DNA from: Lepidodermella squamata | Taxonomy: Eukaryota; Gastrotricha | Assembly: GCA_047495785.1 (NCBI GenBank) | Contig: JBLDXI010000017.1 | Span: forward strand, 124,001-188,000 | Length of the DNA stretch: 64,000 bases | Reading direction: 5' to 3' | Shown here: positions 11,001 through 21,499 of the stretch, one piece after another | How the letters are laid out: each line of letters starts with the position of its first letter | How positions within the stretch are numbered: the first letter of the stretch is position 1 | The notes under the pieces: model-generated | Databases searched by the model: none | What the model saw: the letters and a program-made list of their open reading frames with translations, nothing else | Told to the model about the DNA's origin: nothing | Position numbers and translations under genes: made by a program

Positions 11001-12257
11001 GAAAGTGTAAAATTCGAATTTTGCAACCTATTAGGTGCGCAAAAAAGCTAGGCGTGAATCGCGTAATTTTCATAAACCTAGAAAAACCGCTACTTTTTGG
11101 AAGCTTCTCAAAATTATTGCACATTTTCCGGCCCGCCGGTGTTTCCTCCGCGCGCGCGCTCCTATTGGTTACATCGTTTTACGCGTAAATACGCCTCGCG
11201 CTATTTATTGCGCAACAAATAATTGCAGACTTCCCTCGCGCGCGCAGGAAAGTGTATAAGTTCGAAATTCAGGAGAATAACGGATATGCGTGGTGCGTGG
11301 TAATTTTCTTATTTTCGCTTTTTTTCATTGGTATTTCAAGTGAAATTTGAAAATAATTTTCCCCTGAAATGTTCAACATCTAACCCACCCTTAAATAGCC
11401 TAAAATAGCGCGCCTAAAATGGCTATTTCTAGTTTATTGTTTTTTTTATTTCATAATTCATAAAAAAGCGTGTTCTTCGAAAAAAATCCATCGCATCATT
11501 TCTCTTAAATCAAATTTTTATAATATTCTTATGGCCGGTGTTTTTGGATACGAACAGAAAAGTCATCAAATAAGTCATCACGATGCAGTCAATTTTGTTG
11601 TCGCATTAACAATACCAAACATCCTTTATTTTTGTATTTTTCTTCGGAAAGCATGCAACAAGCTTGTCTTTGACTTAGCGCACGGGCGCGTTCGAGTGCG
11701 CGCGCGCGGTGAAGGCTATAATTATCTTGTATTGTTGCGCAATAAGCCCTAACCAATAGGAGCGCGCGCGCGGAGGAAACACCGGCGGGCATGAAAATGT
11801 GCAAATTTATTGAGTAAATTAGTGGCATGTCGATGCCATTATTAAAGAATTCAAGGTGTTGAAATATTCGCAACTAATAGCAACAAATAAAAATCCTGAC
11901 CTTGAAGTTTGAAGTACCCATGAAGGATTAAATATAATTTGAAAATTCTTTTGTGACTTTTTGCTTGCTTTTGTGACGCTTTTGAAAAAACCCGAGATTC
12001 AATTTTCCGAAAATCCTCAGCGTAATCTTACCAACGATTGACCTTCCAAATTCTTTGGACCACCCGGCGTCCCAGTTCTCATCATCGGGAATGTAAATCT
12101 TGATTGGCGACCCTGGGAAGGGCCCAACGCCCCGAAGCAAGGGCAGATCTTCCCCACCAGCATTCTCAGCCGGGCCCGGCAAACGTTGGTTGGCTACGGG
12201 GGGCTGAGCGATCGCCAGCCAAGCAACACAGCTGATAGTTATCAGCAATCGAAGCAT
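8090..12257 (-). CDS. secreted astacin-fold protein with lost zinc site, plus EGF, CUB and kringle-like regions
   Basis: Ten exons join in phase: 12257-12032, 10979-10847, 10793-10685, 10635-10526, 10473-10277, 9825-9575, 9004-8955, 8880-8821, 8720-8326, 8256-8090 (the 9004-8955 exon and its acceptor are the least certain). The product starts with a signal peptide (MLRLLITISCVAWLAIAQ). The astacin region ends with YDYDTL and a typical C-terminal NRAYQC; an EGF-like CQNGGF...CRCPPGFGSDLC, a CUB domain (ITSPNYPGQY, CEDYVIIRDF) and a kringle-like segment (YEGSAIATS, CLQWS, ACRNLG) follow. Where astacins have HExxHxxGFxHE this protein reads RAMMYFMGFKWG, although the following RPGRDAYV is conserved. 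All three zinc histidines, the catalytic glutamate and the SxMHY Met-turn are missing. Because every exon joins without a stop, I infer a secreted pseudoenzyme rather than a pseudogene. A longer N-terminus from 12295 is possible. Confidence 0.82.
11119..11802. repeat. inverted-repeat (foldback) insertion in the first intron of the astacin-like gene
   Basis: Bases 11119-11171 and 11750-11802 are near-identical inverted copies (about 53 bp), including alternating CGCGCGCG and the string CCTATTGGTTA. The interior, about 580 bp, has no gene and further CG-rich runs (for example near 11234 and 11697). It lies wholly inside the intron 10980-12031. Confidence 0.8.
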
Positions 12258-12932
12258 TTCACTGCTGCAATGTGGTAAACGCGACCTAGACATTAGACAA
12301 ATAAATATTTTCTCGTAAAAGCTTCGGTTCAGAAAGATACACGCCAATTAATAACTTGATACTGGCTAGTAATTGTTCCGATTTTTTTTAAAAGAAATAC
12401 GCATTGTCCGTATAATAGCTTCACCGGCTTCAAAAAGCTTATTTTCGTATTTTAAGGGGCAAATTGCCATAAAAATCGGCTCGCTTCGCTGGCATTGTAT
12501 TTGTTTTCCTGTTTTTAGCAAAGAAAAAACCCATAGGACAACGCCGTAGACTTCAGGTTTTCGGAGATTATGAATGTTTTTAAATAGCAAGCATAAGGGC
12601 CCCCCTAACGTTCTCAAAATTGTTAGCTTGGAGCTGAGCTTAGACGGACCACTGATCAATCTACAACTCACAGCAAATCGAAAAAATCGAAAAATCACAT
12701 ATTTCAAATGTTTGTACATTTTTTTCATTTTTGTCAATTTTTCATTTACATTACCTGGTCCGCCTGTTTCGTAGTCCGCGCGCGTTCTATCATTAAATAG
12801 AAAGTCACGCGCATCTCATCAGAGGTTAATTATCGAAAACGTTGTCGGTTTTTGGACCAAAATAAAATTCTTGCAATTTTCCATCGATTGAATAAGGGAT
12901 TCTCGTGCGAAAAATTGACAGGGAAAAAGTTG
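12258..12932. other. upstream region of the astacin-like gene, no gene seen
   Basis: Contains short overlapping open frames on both strands (up to 123 codons at 12366-12737) with no domain or codon-use support. Promoter elements are not obvious. Confidence 0.4.
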
Positions 12933-13076
12933 TACCGTAAGGCGGCCTTACTTTGGACTTCGGGATATAGTGAAATCATTACCAAATTATTGAATTCAGT
13001 ACCAAACATCATTGAATTTCGTACCAAATTATTCCAAATAGTTCCAAATCCCCAATTTGAAGACCCAGTCTTCAAT

Positions 13077-13128
13077 CCTAACCTAACCCTAACCTAACCC
13101 TAACCTAACCCTAACCCTAACCCTAACC
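13077..13128. repeat. interstitial telomere-like tract, mixed CCTAA/CCCTAA units
   Basis: Nine tandem units alternate between CCTAA (four) and CCCTAA (five), 52 bp in all. On the minus strand this reads as TTAGG and TTAGGG. It lies inside the inverted-repeat element at 12933-14002, so it may travel with the element rather than mark a chromosome end. Confidence 0.95.
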
Positions 13129-13489
13129 AGTTGAAAAACGAATAAAATGGTTAGGTATTGAATTAAATGAAATTTGGTACCGGCGTAAGATTTTCCCTCG
13201 GACAAAAACGTGTTTTTGGGACTTAGTTTTTCGAGGTGAACGAATTTTTTGACGGGCTTTATGTCAAAAGATGCGCCTTGAAAAACTGCATATTCTAGTA
13301 TCAACTCCGGAAAAAAAATAATTTTTCCCGTACAGGTATTAAAGGAAAACTGGTCCGGCTAACTTCGGACACAACTGGGGTAATTTCGGACAGCTCAATG
13401 TGAATATTTAGATTGGGGTCAAAGTTCACATTAGAGCGAGATAAAATTTGTGAGCAGATTTAAGAAAAAAAACTTGAAAAAAACCAAAA

Positions 13490-13560
13490 TGCATGATGAG
13501 GGATTCGAACCCTCAATATTGAATTGTGCTCCCAACGCACCTTAGTGCTGTTCTCAATAA
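13490..13560 (-). repeat. tRNA-like segment (T arm and anticodon arm only)
   Basis: On the minus strand a perfect T arm (GAGGG-TTCGAAT-CCCTC, 13514-13498) is preceded by a 4-bp stem with a 7-nt loop (GTGC-GTTGGGA-GCAC, 13540-13526). The 5' acceptor strand and D arm do not fold properly. It looks like a decayed tRNA or tRNA-derived repeat carried inside the element at 12933-14002. Confidence 0.4.
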
Positions 13561-14002
13561 AATATGGAGTTTAAAAAATGTCAAGGTCAATTGACATCTT
13601 TTTGAATTTCCCGTAGTTTGAAGCTGTCCGAACTTCCCCGGGACAAAATTTGTTTTCTAAAGTATTTCCTGATCAAAATTTTCGTTAAAAATTGGTTTGA
13701 ACATAACAGCATTACTAAATCGATGGTGCTCTATCTTTTCCGCTTCTCTCCAGCAAAAAATACCTACCTGGTGAAAAGTTAGCAATTTTGGGTCGCGGGA
13801 CATGACTGCCAAGAAGTTAGACTATTCTTCGCATACTTATCTGTTTTCAATGTTGGTTTCTGGTGTCATTTGAAAGCCAAGACTCAGGGCTATCTTTTGC
13901 AATTTGAACGGTCTCTATATTCACCGGGGTTGAGGAGAAATTCCAGTTCAAAGTCAAAAGTGTCCGAAGTTACCCTGTCCGAAGTAAGACCGCCTTACGG
14001 TA

Positions 14003-17000
14003 TTGTGTACATAGACATAATATCAGTATAGACTGTCTACTCACGAGAAAAGGGGTGTAACGCCATGGGCGCCAGATGGTCAGCTGATTCATCAATTTCT
14101 TGGAGGCGAAAAATCGGAAAATTCAACATTTCAGCCGTCGATTTCTTGGCGATAAATGGTCAGAATGCAAAGAACCAGAAAATGTCATCAGATAGATCTC
14201 TTCGAGAGGAACACAGTGATATTTTTCCTTAATTTTAATAATTAATAATTTAATAATAATAATAATTAGGAAATTAGTTTTTGCATTCGGTAATAAACCA
14301 TGACAACAGCTTCAAAAATAGTTAAATTGAAGGACTTTTTGAGGAAAGTAGATTCTTCATGCCAAGAGCTACCTTTTGATACTTGGAGCGATCTTGGATG
14401 ATTTTTTCCTGATTTTCTGGAAATTTCGAAATTCTCGGACAATGGTTTTTGCATTGATTTTAAACAGTGACCCTGTGCTGGATAATTTCCAAGTGCGCCA
14501 TGTGCTTCCGTCACACGTGCTTACACAAAGGTTCAGGATTGAATCCTTATAATTAACATTATAATCCATTATAATTAACCCACTTTTACTCGGGTATTTA
14601 GGACCCTGATGGGAGCCTTCTATTTAGCCTAAAAATTAAAATTGAAGCTTCTAATAATTCGAGGCTAATAATTCGACCAAAAAATTAAATTCGAGGCGAT
14701 GAATACCAAGTTTTGGGTAAAAAGTATAAAAAGGCCGGTTTTCTTAATCATCTATTTTTGGACACCCTAAACCCATTTTTGCCCTATGTTACTCGGGATA
14801 AATAACCCCCGATTATTTTAAATAGTTTTCTGGTATTTAGCAATTCGAAACTATTTTATTTTTATTCTATAAATTACCGGCCGTGCTAAATACCAAGTGC
14901 TAAATAGCGAACTTTTTTTAACATTGTAGACAATTGAAAGATTCTACCAGATTGCCATCCAAGGTTGCTTCGCGAGCGTGAACCCCATTGTGCAAGAAAA
15001 ATTGATATTTAAAAACGTCGATAATTAAAAAACATCTAGACTGATGAAGTGATTCCGGTATTCATTAATTCATTACATAGATAACGGGTTCCTTATATAT
15101 CGGTTTGCTAAATGTTTAGACAAAGCTATTAAAATAAAAATTTCCAGTGATGCTAGCTACCAGCAAGTTTAGCCTGTATAGGGACTATCGATAGCTCAGC
15201 GTTATATATAGCTCAATAAACAACGATGTCGCTTTTGTTTTTGCCTTTTGAACCCTACGCGCGTGCTTTCAGCAATATTGTTTATGGCCTCGTCCGATTA
15301 TAATGCTTTGTGCGACTGGCGGGAAAATTACATTTGTTTTGATCGGAATTAAAGACACCGAAAAGTGTGTTTTACGAATTGCAAAAAATTGAAATTGAAA
15401 AAATTGTTCTTCATTTTTGCATGCAAAAGTATCGTAGGGTATAACTCATCACTGAGCCTCCGATTTTCGATCTGAAAATATTTTCTTAATCGTCTCAACG
15501 AGTAGACCACGATAGGCTATTTAATTCTGAAAATTACCCTAAAACCTTATTATTTAAATGTTCAAAGTTTCCATAATTTTCAAATATTTTCGGCGATGGG
15601 AAACATTCGTTTTCATTTGATTTTGTGGCTAAATATAAAAAAGTGTTTCGACCTATCTAGAGCTCGGATGGAGTTAATTTTAAGGAAAAAATAGTCCCAT
15701 CAAATGAAGAATAATTTGATATGATAAACACAACATAAAAATATGAAAATCTTTATGAAAATAGACGAATTTTGAATTTGGTGTCTATTGTTTCAATGTA
15801 AATATTTCGATCCGAGACGATATTCGAGAAAATTGAATATATTCTTAACTAGATCATTCTTTGATATTTTTTACCATATTTTTCCCACTTATTCATGAAA
15901 AGATGTTCGAGGAATACCGGGAAGGTCATCGAAAAATTCTGCGCAATAAAAAAAAGTTGTCGCAGTTCGATATCACGCTTGGTTGGGATACCACCTACCA
16001 CCCAAGGGGACTGATGAGGGTTAAGCCAACTTAATTTTGGGTTTCAGCAATCTCTTTTATGCATGCCTTCAATAAATAGCAACCGTTATACGAATCAGAT
16101 ATTTCAAAAACATGGAAGACTTAGAACTTTGATTAGATTGATTAGAGATGAGAAATTATACATTCAGCACTTGAGCAGAGACAGATGAAATTTTCCAGAA
16201 TTTTAGAGATCGACCAATTTGTCACTTTGTTGAATCTGTCCTTTTGTCGATGAGAACGGGGACAGATACAAGAGAGGCGAACAACTTATTTTATCTGTCC
16301 CTTACTTGTTATCTGTCCCAGTGCTCTTGTCGAGAAGCGGGGAAAAATTGAAGAAGAAAGAGACAATTACCAGCGAGAAAAGGACGCGTTATTTTGAACC
16401 GGGACATTTATCAGAGTGTTACCTCACTAAAAACGAAGTATTTTTGTTTTTTCATTTCTCGCATATGTTCATGGCTGCTCATTTTCAAATTAACTCTATT
16501 TGTAATGTAATTGCCATCAAATCGTACAAATTGGAATCATGTGACAAGTCATCGACAGCGTCTGCCATAACTGCCCCTGTTGCATTTCCAGTTAATGGGA
16601 TAACAGATAACAGTCAAAAACCAGCTTTAGCAATGTCACCACTGAATTGGGGACCCTGAATTGGGACCTCACTGCTCTCCTGACCTCCAAGTCGTTTCAT
16701 TATAGTATCCCAGCTGACAGCGAACACTTATGAAGAACTTATCACAAGGCAACTTTCACTTCCGCGGCTGATTGCGTAATCACTGTTGACAAAGATACAT
16801 GCAACTATTTACGCCTTACTTATACAATTAAATGATGTAAATAAAATAAGAAATTTTTGATTTTAGTGATTTTTTATAATAAGATTTTTGACCTTGAAAT
16901 GGTAGCTAAAGACGCTTTTGCCAGAATGCTGAGCTGCACATCTACTGTAGAGCTGCCGGACTCGCGCTGAATGCTGACGAAACCTCTGCTCACAATTCTT

Positions 17001-17387
17001 GATTATTTTGCATACCACTCGTGCACAGTATCGTTTGGGCTGGACAGTCTCGATAAGATGCGATGACCACATTTCAGCTACTACCCGAAACATGCTTCTT
17101 GAGGAATAGCTAAGGTTAGCTTTTAAATCCTAGGACCGCGCTTGATTTTTTGTCCCTGATGACAAATAAAATCTTTAGATTTAGATTGTAACTTCTTCAA
17201 TGATTCTGTAACTTCTAAATCTAATGATTTCGCTATACCATCAAACTGTACGCTTCAAAATAAAATCTTTGATTTCTTCCCGTTTCATCTCTTGTTTCTT
17301 TTATGGCGCTCAATTGAATTATCTCACTATGGCACTTACTGCTTATTAGCGTCACCGTCAAAGGCCTTTGTCATTCCTTTAGTTAAC
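14003..17387. other. AT-rich gene-free stretch
   Basis: Short frames only (longest 117 codons at 16306-16659, plus), none with a recognisable domain. Near 16190-16320 the string ATCTGTCC and its complement GGACAGAT recur several times. No RNA gene recognised. Confidence 0.5.
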
Positions 17388-18227
17388 ATGGCAGATTTAA
17401 GCTTGAGTGATTATTATAACTTGGTTCTCCGCTCCTTGGAGAAATCCCTACTTGAAGACACTCAGATCGGAGATCTAGTTCCGGATGACTTTCGTAACCT
17501 GTTGGAGGATGACGAAGACCTCAAGACATGTCATGCTAAACCCTTAACAACCCATAGCTTCTTCGGTTTTCCTCTTCACCCATTGTACACCAAAATTGCT
17601 AGAGTTATGTACGAATGGTCGGAGACGGGAATTTGCCCAGTGCATCAACTCCCAGTGTTTGAAGTCTTTGATGACAAGGATTATTTGAATCAGTTTGCCG
17701 TGGTGGAACGAGAAGTTTTTGAATATCTTAAAGGTTTAGAATCACTATGGGCCTGTTGGAATGACGAGGAGAAGATATTTCGTATGCAGCGCATTTTCGC
17801 CTGTTTAGGCCGCCGAGGCTTACTCACACTGCTTGGAGTGAGAAAGACGGTTGGATCAGTCGACTTGTGGCCTCCACCTTTGTCGAAACTGCTTTTATCA
17901 TTTGATGAACCTATCGCGCCAGGATCATATTTAAGTGATGGAGCTCGAGCGATATCAAAGCATTTTGTCCGCGATACAACAAATCGCTTTTGGGGTGAAT
18001 GCAAGGGAAATGATACCCAGAAGACGGCTGAAGCCAGAGCGAAACTCCGCATTCTAGTTGAAAACGCTGTGTGGATAAACATTCATCAGCTACCAGGAAA
18101 GCTTCCTATCATAGAAATACGGCAAGAAAATGGCTATGGAGCGCGGTGGTTAGCCGACGGCTTATCATTCCGCGGCCTAGTCGAGCCTCATATGGTCGAC
18201 GGCCATGCGGTTGGTTGGAAGCATTAA
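17388..18227 (+). CDS. 279-aa protein of unknown function, probable first gene of a two-gene unit
   Basis: Single uninterrupted frame of 279 codons. I chose the ATG at 17388 (ACATGG context, then ADLSLSDYYNLVLRS) over an in-frame ATG at 17292, since the intervening codons look like untranslated sequence. The protein is mixed alpha-like, tryptophan- and leucine-rich, with no signal peptide or membrane span. Its C-terminus (YGARW, LSFRGLVEPHMVDGHAVGWKH, split here only by a few residues) looks like a conserved domain end, but I cannot name the family. Codon use and length support a real gene. The stop is 130 bp upstream of the CFAP36 start codon on the same strand, so the two may share a promoter. 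Confidence 0.8.
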   Translation: MADLSLSDYYNLVLRSLEKSLLEDTQIGDLVPDDFRNLLEDDEDLKTCHAKPLTTHSFFGFPLHPLYTKIARVMYEWSETGICPVHQLPVFEVFDDKDYLNQFAVVEREVFEYLKGLESLWACWNDEEKIFRMQRIFACLGRRGLLTLLGVRKTVGSVDLWPPPLSKLLLSFDEPIAPGSYLSDGARAISKHFVRDTTNRFWGECKGNDTQKTAEARAKLRILVENAVWINIHQLPGKLPIIEIRQENGYGARWLADGLSFRGLVEPHMVDGHAVGWKH

Positions 18228-18357
18228 AGGGCTTTCTTTGAACATTAAAAAGTGCAATTTATTCAAGCTTGCTGATACATGATGTATTATTTTGGTGATA
18301 AAATATATTTATTTTCAACTTGTATTCTAGGATTTTTGAATTTAATTTAAGACTAAG

Positions 18358-21300
18358 ATGGCACCGCCGCCTGCAAAGCAATCGACGCCAAAAGCGGGCA
18401 AGCTTTACGATCAACTGCTTGAATTTTTTGCTAGCGCCATCTTTCAAATGCCTGTTTTGAACTTCATTGATCAAAATTGCACTGGTATGTAATTTTTCGC
18501 TACAGCATTGTTATCTTTCATACGTTTCTTCTCTAGTTTTCTGTTCAGAAGAAGATGATAATCCAGAGTACCGAGAGATTCATTTGCAATACAAAGCTTT
18601 GGTATGAGATAGTTCTTCCTTTGAGTTCTTGTGATAATTTTGCGATTTATTTATAGGTTTCCGCTTTGATTGGGGCTTTCTGCGAGGATGCAAAAATGAA
18701 ATACGATGATTTTATCACAGCTCTTTCGGATTTCAGCGATCGCGCTAAAGGCTTTGAAGGCACGGCTTTGAAAGCCGTCTACGAGCAAGTTCTAGCCGCT
18801 GAAAACTACAGTCTATTCGTTAATCTCATGCTGCGGCACAACGTCGAACTGCAACAGCAGTGTCTACTGCTCATTTTACGCGAAATCGGCAATTTGCCTC
18901 CGTCTGTTATTGCTGCTGCGACCGGGGCGAGTGTTGAAACCCTGCAAGCTCTAGTTGCCTCGGCCCAGGCCGGTCAATTAGGGGCAACTGGGGCTGGCGG
19001 AGCGTCAGGCCGAGGCGCTTCAGGGCCGGGTGGAGCCGCTAACCCACAAGACCAAGAATTGGCGATTCTAATGGCCGTTTTAAAGTAGAAATTCACATTT
19101 TCCGAGTATTTATTGAATTCATTTCAATTTTATTTACCAGAGATACGAAATTGGACGATCAACCAGTGAGTGCGGCTAATTCGAAGAAACAAGTCGAGGT
19201 ACCAGCTGCTAAAAATGCCCCGCCAAGTGGAACGACCAGCGGCGGCCTCGGTCCTCTACCCCCAGTCAGCGGCGGTGGAAGATCAGCGGCGAAAGCTGAC
19301 GAGGAAACTGCCGAAAAAGTTGCTGATTTGGTCGATAAAATGGCCGGCAAAAAGGCGTCTTATGACAAAAAAGTCGAACAGGTACGATTGATTTTTTATT
19401 TCAATTTTCCCTCAAAAGATGCTTCGAGCCAGAATTTTTTAGAAAATATTGTAAAAAAAAATCAGAAGAATTTCAAATGCAGTTTTTTTGAATAAATTGC
19501 GTTTTTTCAAGGTTAATTTGTTTCGTTTCCGCCGGAAATTAGCTTGTAAAATCGTACTTTAATTCGATATATTTTTGAAAAATTCTGGCTCGGCAGTGAT
19601 TTTCAGTTCCGTTTGAATTATTTTTCGTATTTTCGAATATTTTTCTCTTTTTTTAATTTTGTTCTTGTATCAATTTTCACTTCCACTCCCATTCCCTCCC
19701 ATTTGATTAACCCAATCAGGAAGCATCGGCCCTGAAATTAGACCCCGCCTCGTTGGCGGGTGGACAGGCACGCCGCGTGCCTATCGTCATCGGTGCTATG
19801 CAGTACGACGAAAGCGATGAGGATAGCGGTGAGGCAACAAGTAGTGACTCGGAAGAGCCGAAATCGTCGACGACAAACCTCGAAGACGACGATGACGAGC
19901 CTGTTGAGTTGTTGCCGGCCCAAGATTCGCCGAAAGAAAACACTTCCCCTAAACAAAGCCCACCCCCACCTCCAGTTTCGCCGCCTAAACCGCCCGTTGA
20001 ACACAGAGATAATGTATTGAAATTCAATGTTCGGTTTTTGATGGAAAAAAAATGATAATTGCAGTTGTCTCGTGATTCACCACGCTTTAACCTGTGATCG
20101 TCAATGCAAGCCAGTCCTATGTGTTATCCGTAATTAACCTGTTAGGCTCAATGCCCGGGTAATGTATTATAAAAATCCGAATGATCCGTTTTAGTAGATT
20201 CGAATAGCTATAGGTATTTAGATGGGGGTTGTAATAAGAAAAATTCACATTCGTTGTATGAATATTTGGAGAATATTCTCGAAAATCTTAATTTAATTGA
20301 TCTGTAATAAAAACCGGCTTTCAATCAATTTTTCGCTCAATTTTTGTGAGATTTTCCAACATTTTCTGTCGGGGCTATTCGATGGTGAAACTGACAAAAA
20401 TACGCTCTTGCTAGCGTTTTCGATATCGATGAAGTCGAAAGTCGCGAACGATTTTGTTTTGCAAATTCGGGGCACGTTAAATTTCGAAATTTAGCAGCCC
20501 GGACTTGTTAATTTTCGGATCCCGAAAAAATGAAAATTTCGAAGACTTTAATCTCGAGATATTATTATAGTTTCCCGTTTTCAGGCTCTATTATCCCATC
20601 TGAAGAGGGCAGATAAACGTTATGGGCTACTATATCAAAGCTATCCCCAAATTTTCCCTGTTTAAATGAAGAAATGTGAGAATATAGAAGAATAGTCCCA
20701 AATTTGCAGAACTTTTTGGTCTTTGAATTTTCGAGAGATTTTCAAGTTCATATATTCAGCTTTTTTCACCAAATTCGGCGTTTTTTCGGGCCATTATCAG
20801 CCCCTTTAAAAGTAGTTTTTTATCCGTGTCTGGGTTCGAATGAAAATGTCGTCGCTTTTGTTGTCATCTGTCTCGCCTTTGTCTTGTACTTAATCTAGTT
20901 CATGGCACATTTTTCGAATTTTTTAACGATTTTTTCCATTTTTTCTGCAGGCAATGCTGAGCGAGGAAGCCGGGCCTTCTGCTAGCAATCGCAGCTCGAC
21001 TGGCTCGAACTCGGGCGCGACAGGAGGCAGCTCGCTGCCGCCACTGCCCGGCGTCGGCCGGTCAAGCGCGACCGGAAACGAAACGTCCCTAGCCGCAATT
21101 TCAGCCATGCTGCAGCCGCTAGCCAGCGACGGCTCATCGGGCTACGGCAGCGACGGAAACGCGGCCGCCATGCTGAAAAACCCGGCGACGCAACGCGCCC
21201 TGGAAGCGTTGAAGAACATGAACGCGGACGATTTGGTCGCTCGGTCCGAGTATCTGAAATCACAGCGTGACCGGCTGTTAGCCATGAAGCAGCAACAACG

Positions 21301-21499
21301 GAAAACTGTGTTGGACGAAGAGGCGAAAAAATCGGTGGCATCGCGGCCGAAATCGGCGCGAATTTCGAAGCAGTTTGTTGACGACGAAAAGCCGGCGGCC
21401 GCGTCGAATTTGAGCGCGGAGGATGAGGAGAAACTGCGAATTCGGCGCGCGATTGGCGACTCGATCCGGCGCGAGTTGATGGCATCGAAGGACAAGTGA
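18358..21499 (+). CDS. CFAP36: cilia- and flagella-associated protein 36 (BART-like domain protein)
   Basis: Six exons join in phase: 18358-18484, 18537-18601, 18657-19084, 19141-19381, 19720-20013 and 20951-21499, giving about 567 aa. The N-terminal 150 residues match the BART-like domain: PVLNFIDQNC, then EYREIHLQYKALV, then VLAAENYSLFVNLM, in the CFAP36 order. The C-terminus has the family's coiled segment (RSEYLKSQRDRLLAMKQQQR) and the basic end EDEEKLRIRRAIGDS. Human CFAP36 is about 340 aa; the extra length here is glycine/serine-, proline- and acid-rich linker in exons 3-6. The family acts with ARL3-type small GTPases in cilia. The start codon has a splice-acceptor-like TTCTAG 28 bp upstream, compatible with trans-splicing or a 5' UTR intron. 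Confidence 0.9.

Larger units (their letters stand above)
12933..14002. mobile_element. TA-flanked terminal-inverted-repeat element (Tc1/mariner-like MITE)
   Basis: Left end TACCGTAAGGCGGCCTTAC and right end GTAAGACCGCCTTACGGTA are inverted copies over about 26 bp with two mismatches, bounded by TA on both sides as for Tc1/mariner-type insertion. The interior carries repeated AACTTCGGACA-type motifs, a telomere-like tract and a tRNA-like segment, and no transposase. A related 0.73-kb copy is at 33292-34018. Confidence 0.7.

Noticed and set aside
12366-12737. 123-codon minus-strand frame upstream of the astacin-like gene
   Set aside because: Lysine/phenylalanine-rich translation of AT-rich DNA, with no motif and with overlapping plus-strand frames.
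13077-13128. Chromosome end
   Set aside because: The tract is only 52 bp, internal, and enclosed by the inverted ends of a repeat element.
13490-13560. Functional tRNA-Pro (loop reads TGG)
   Set aside because: Only the T and anticodon arms fold; the acceptor stem and D arm do not.
16306-16659. 117-codon plus-strand frame
   Set aside because: Contains repeated ATCTGTCC-type strings and no protein-like pattern; no flanking splice sites considered convincing.
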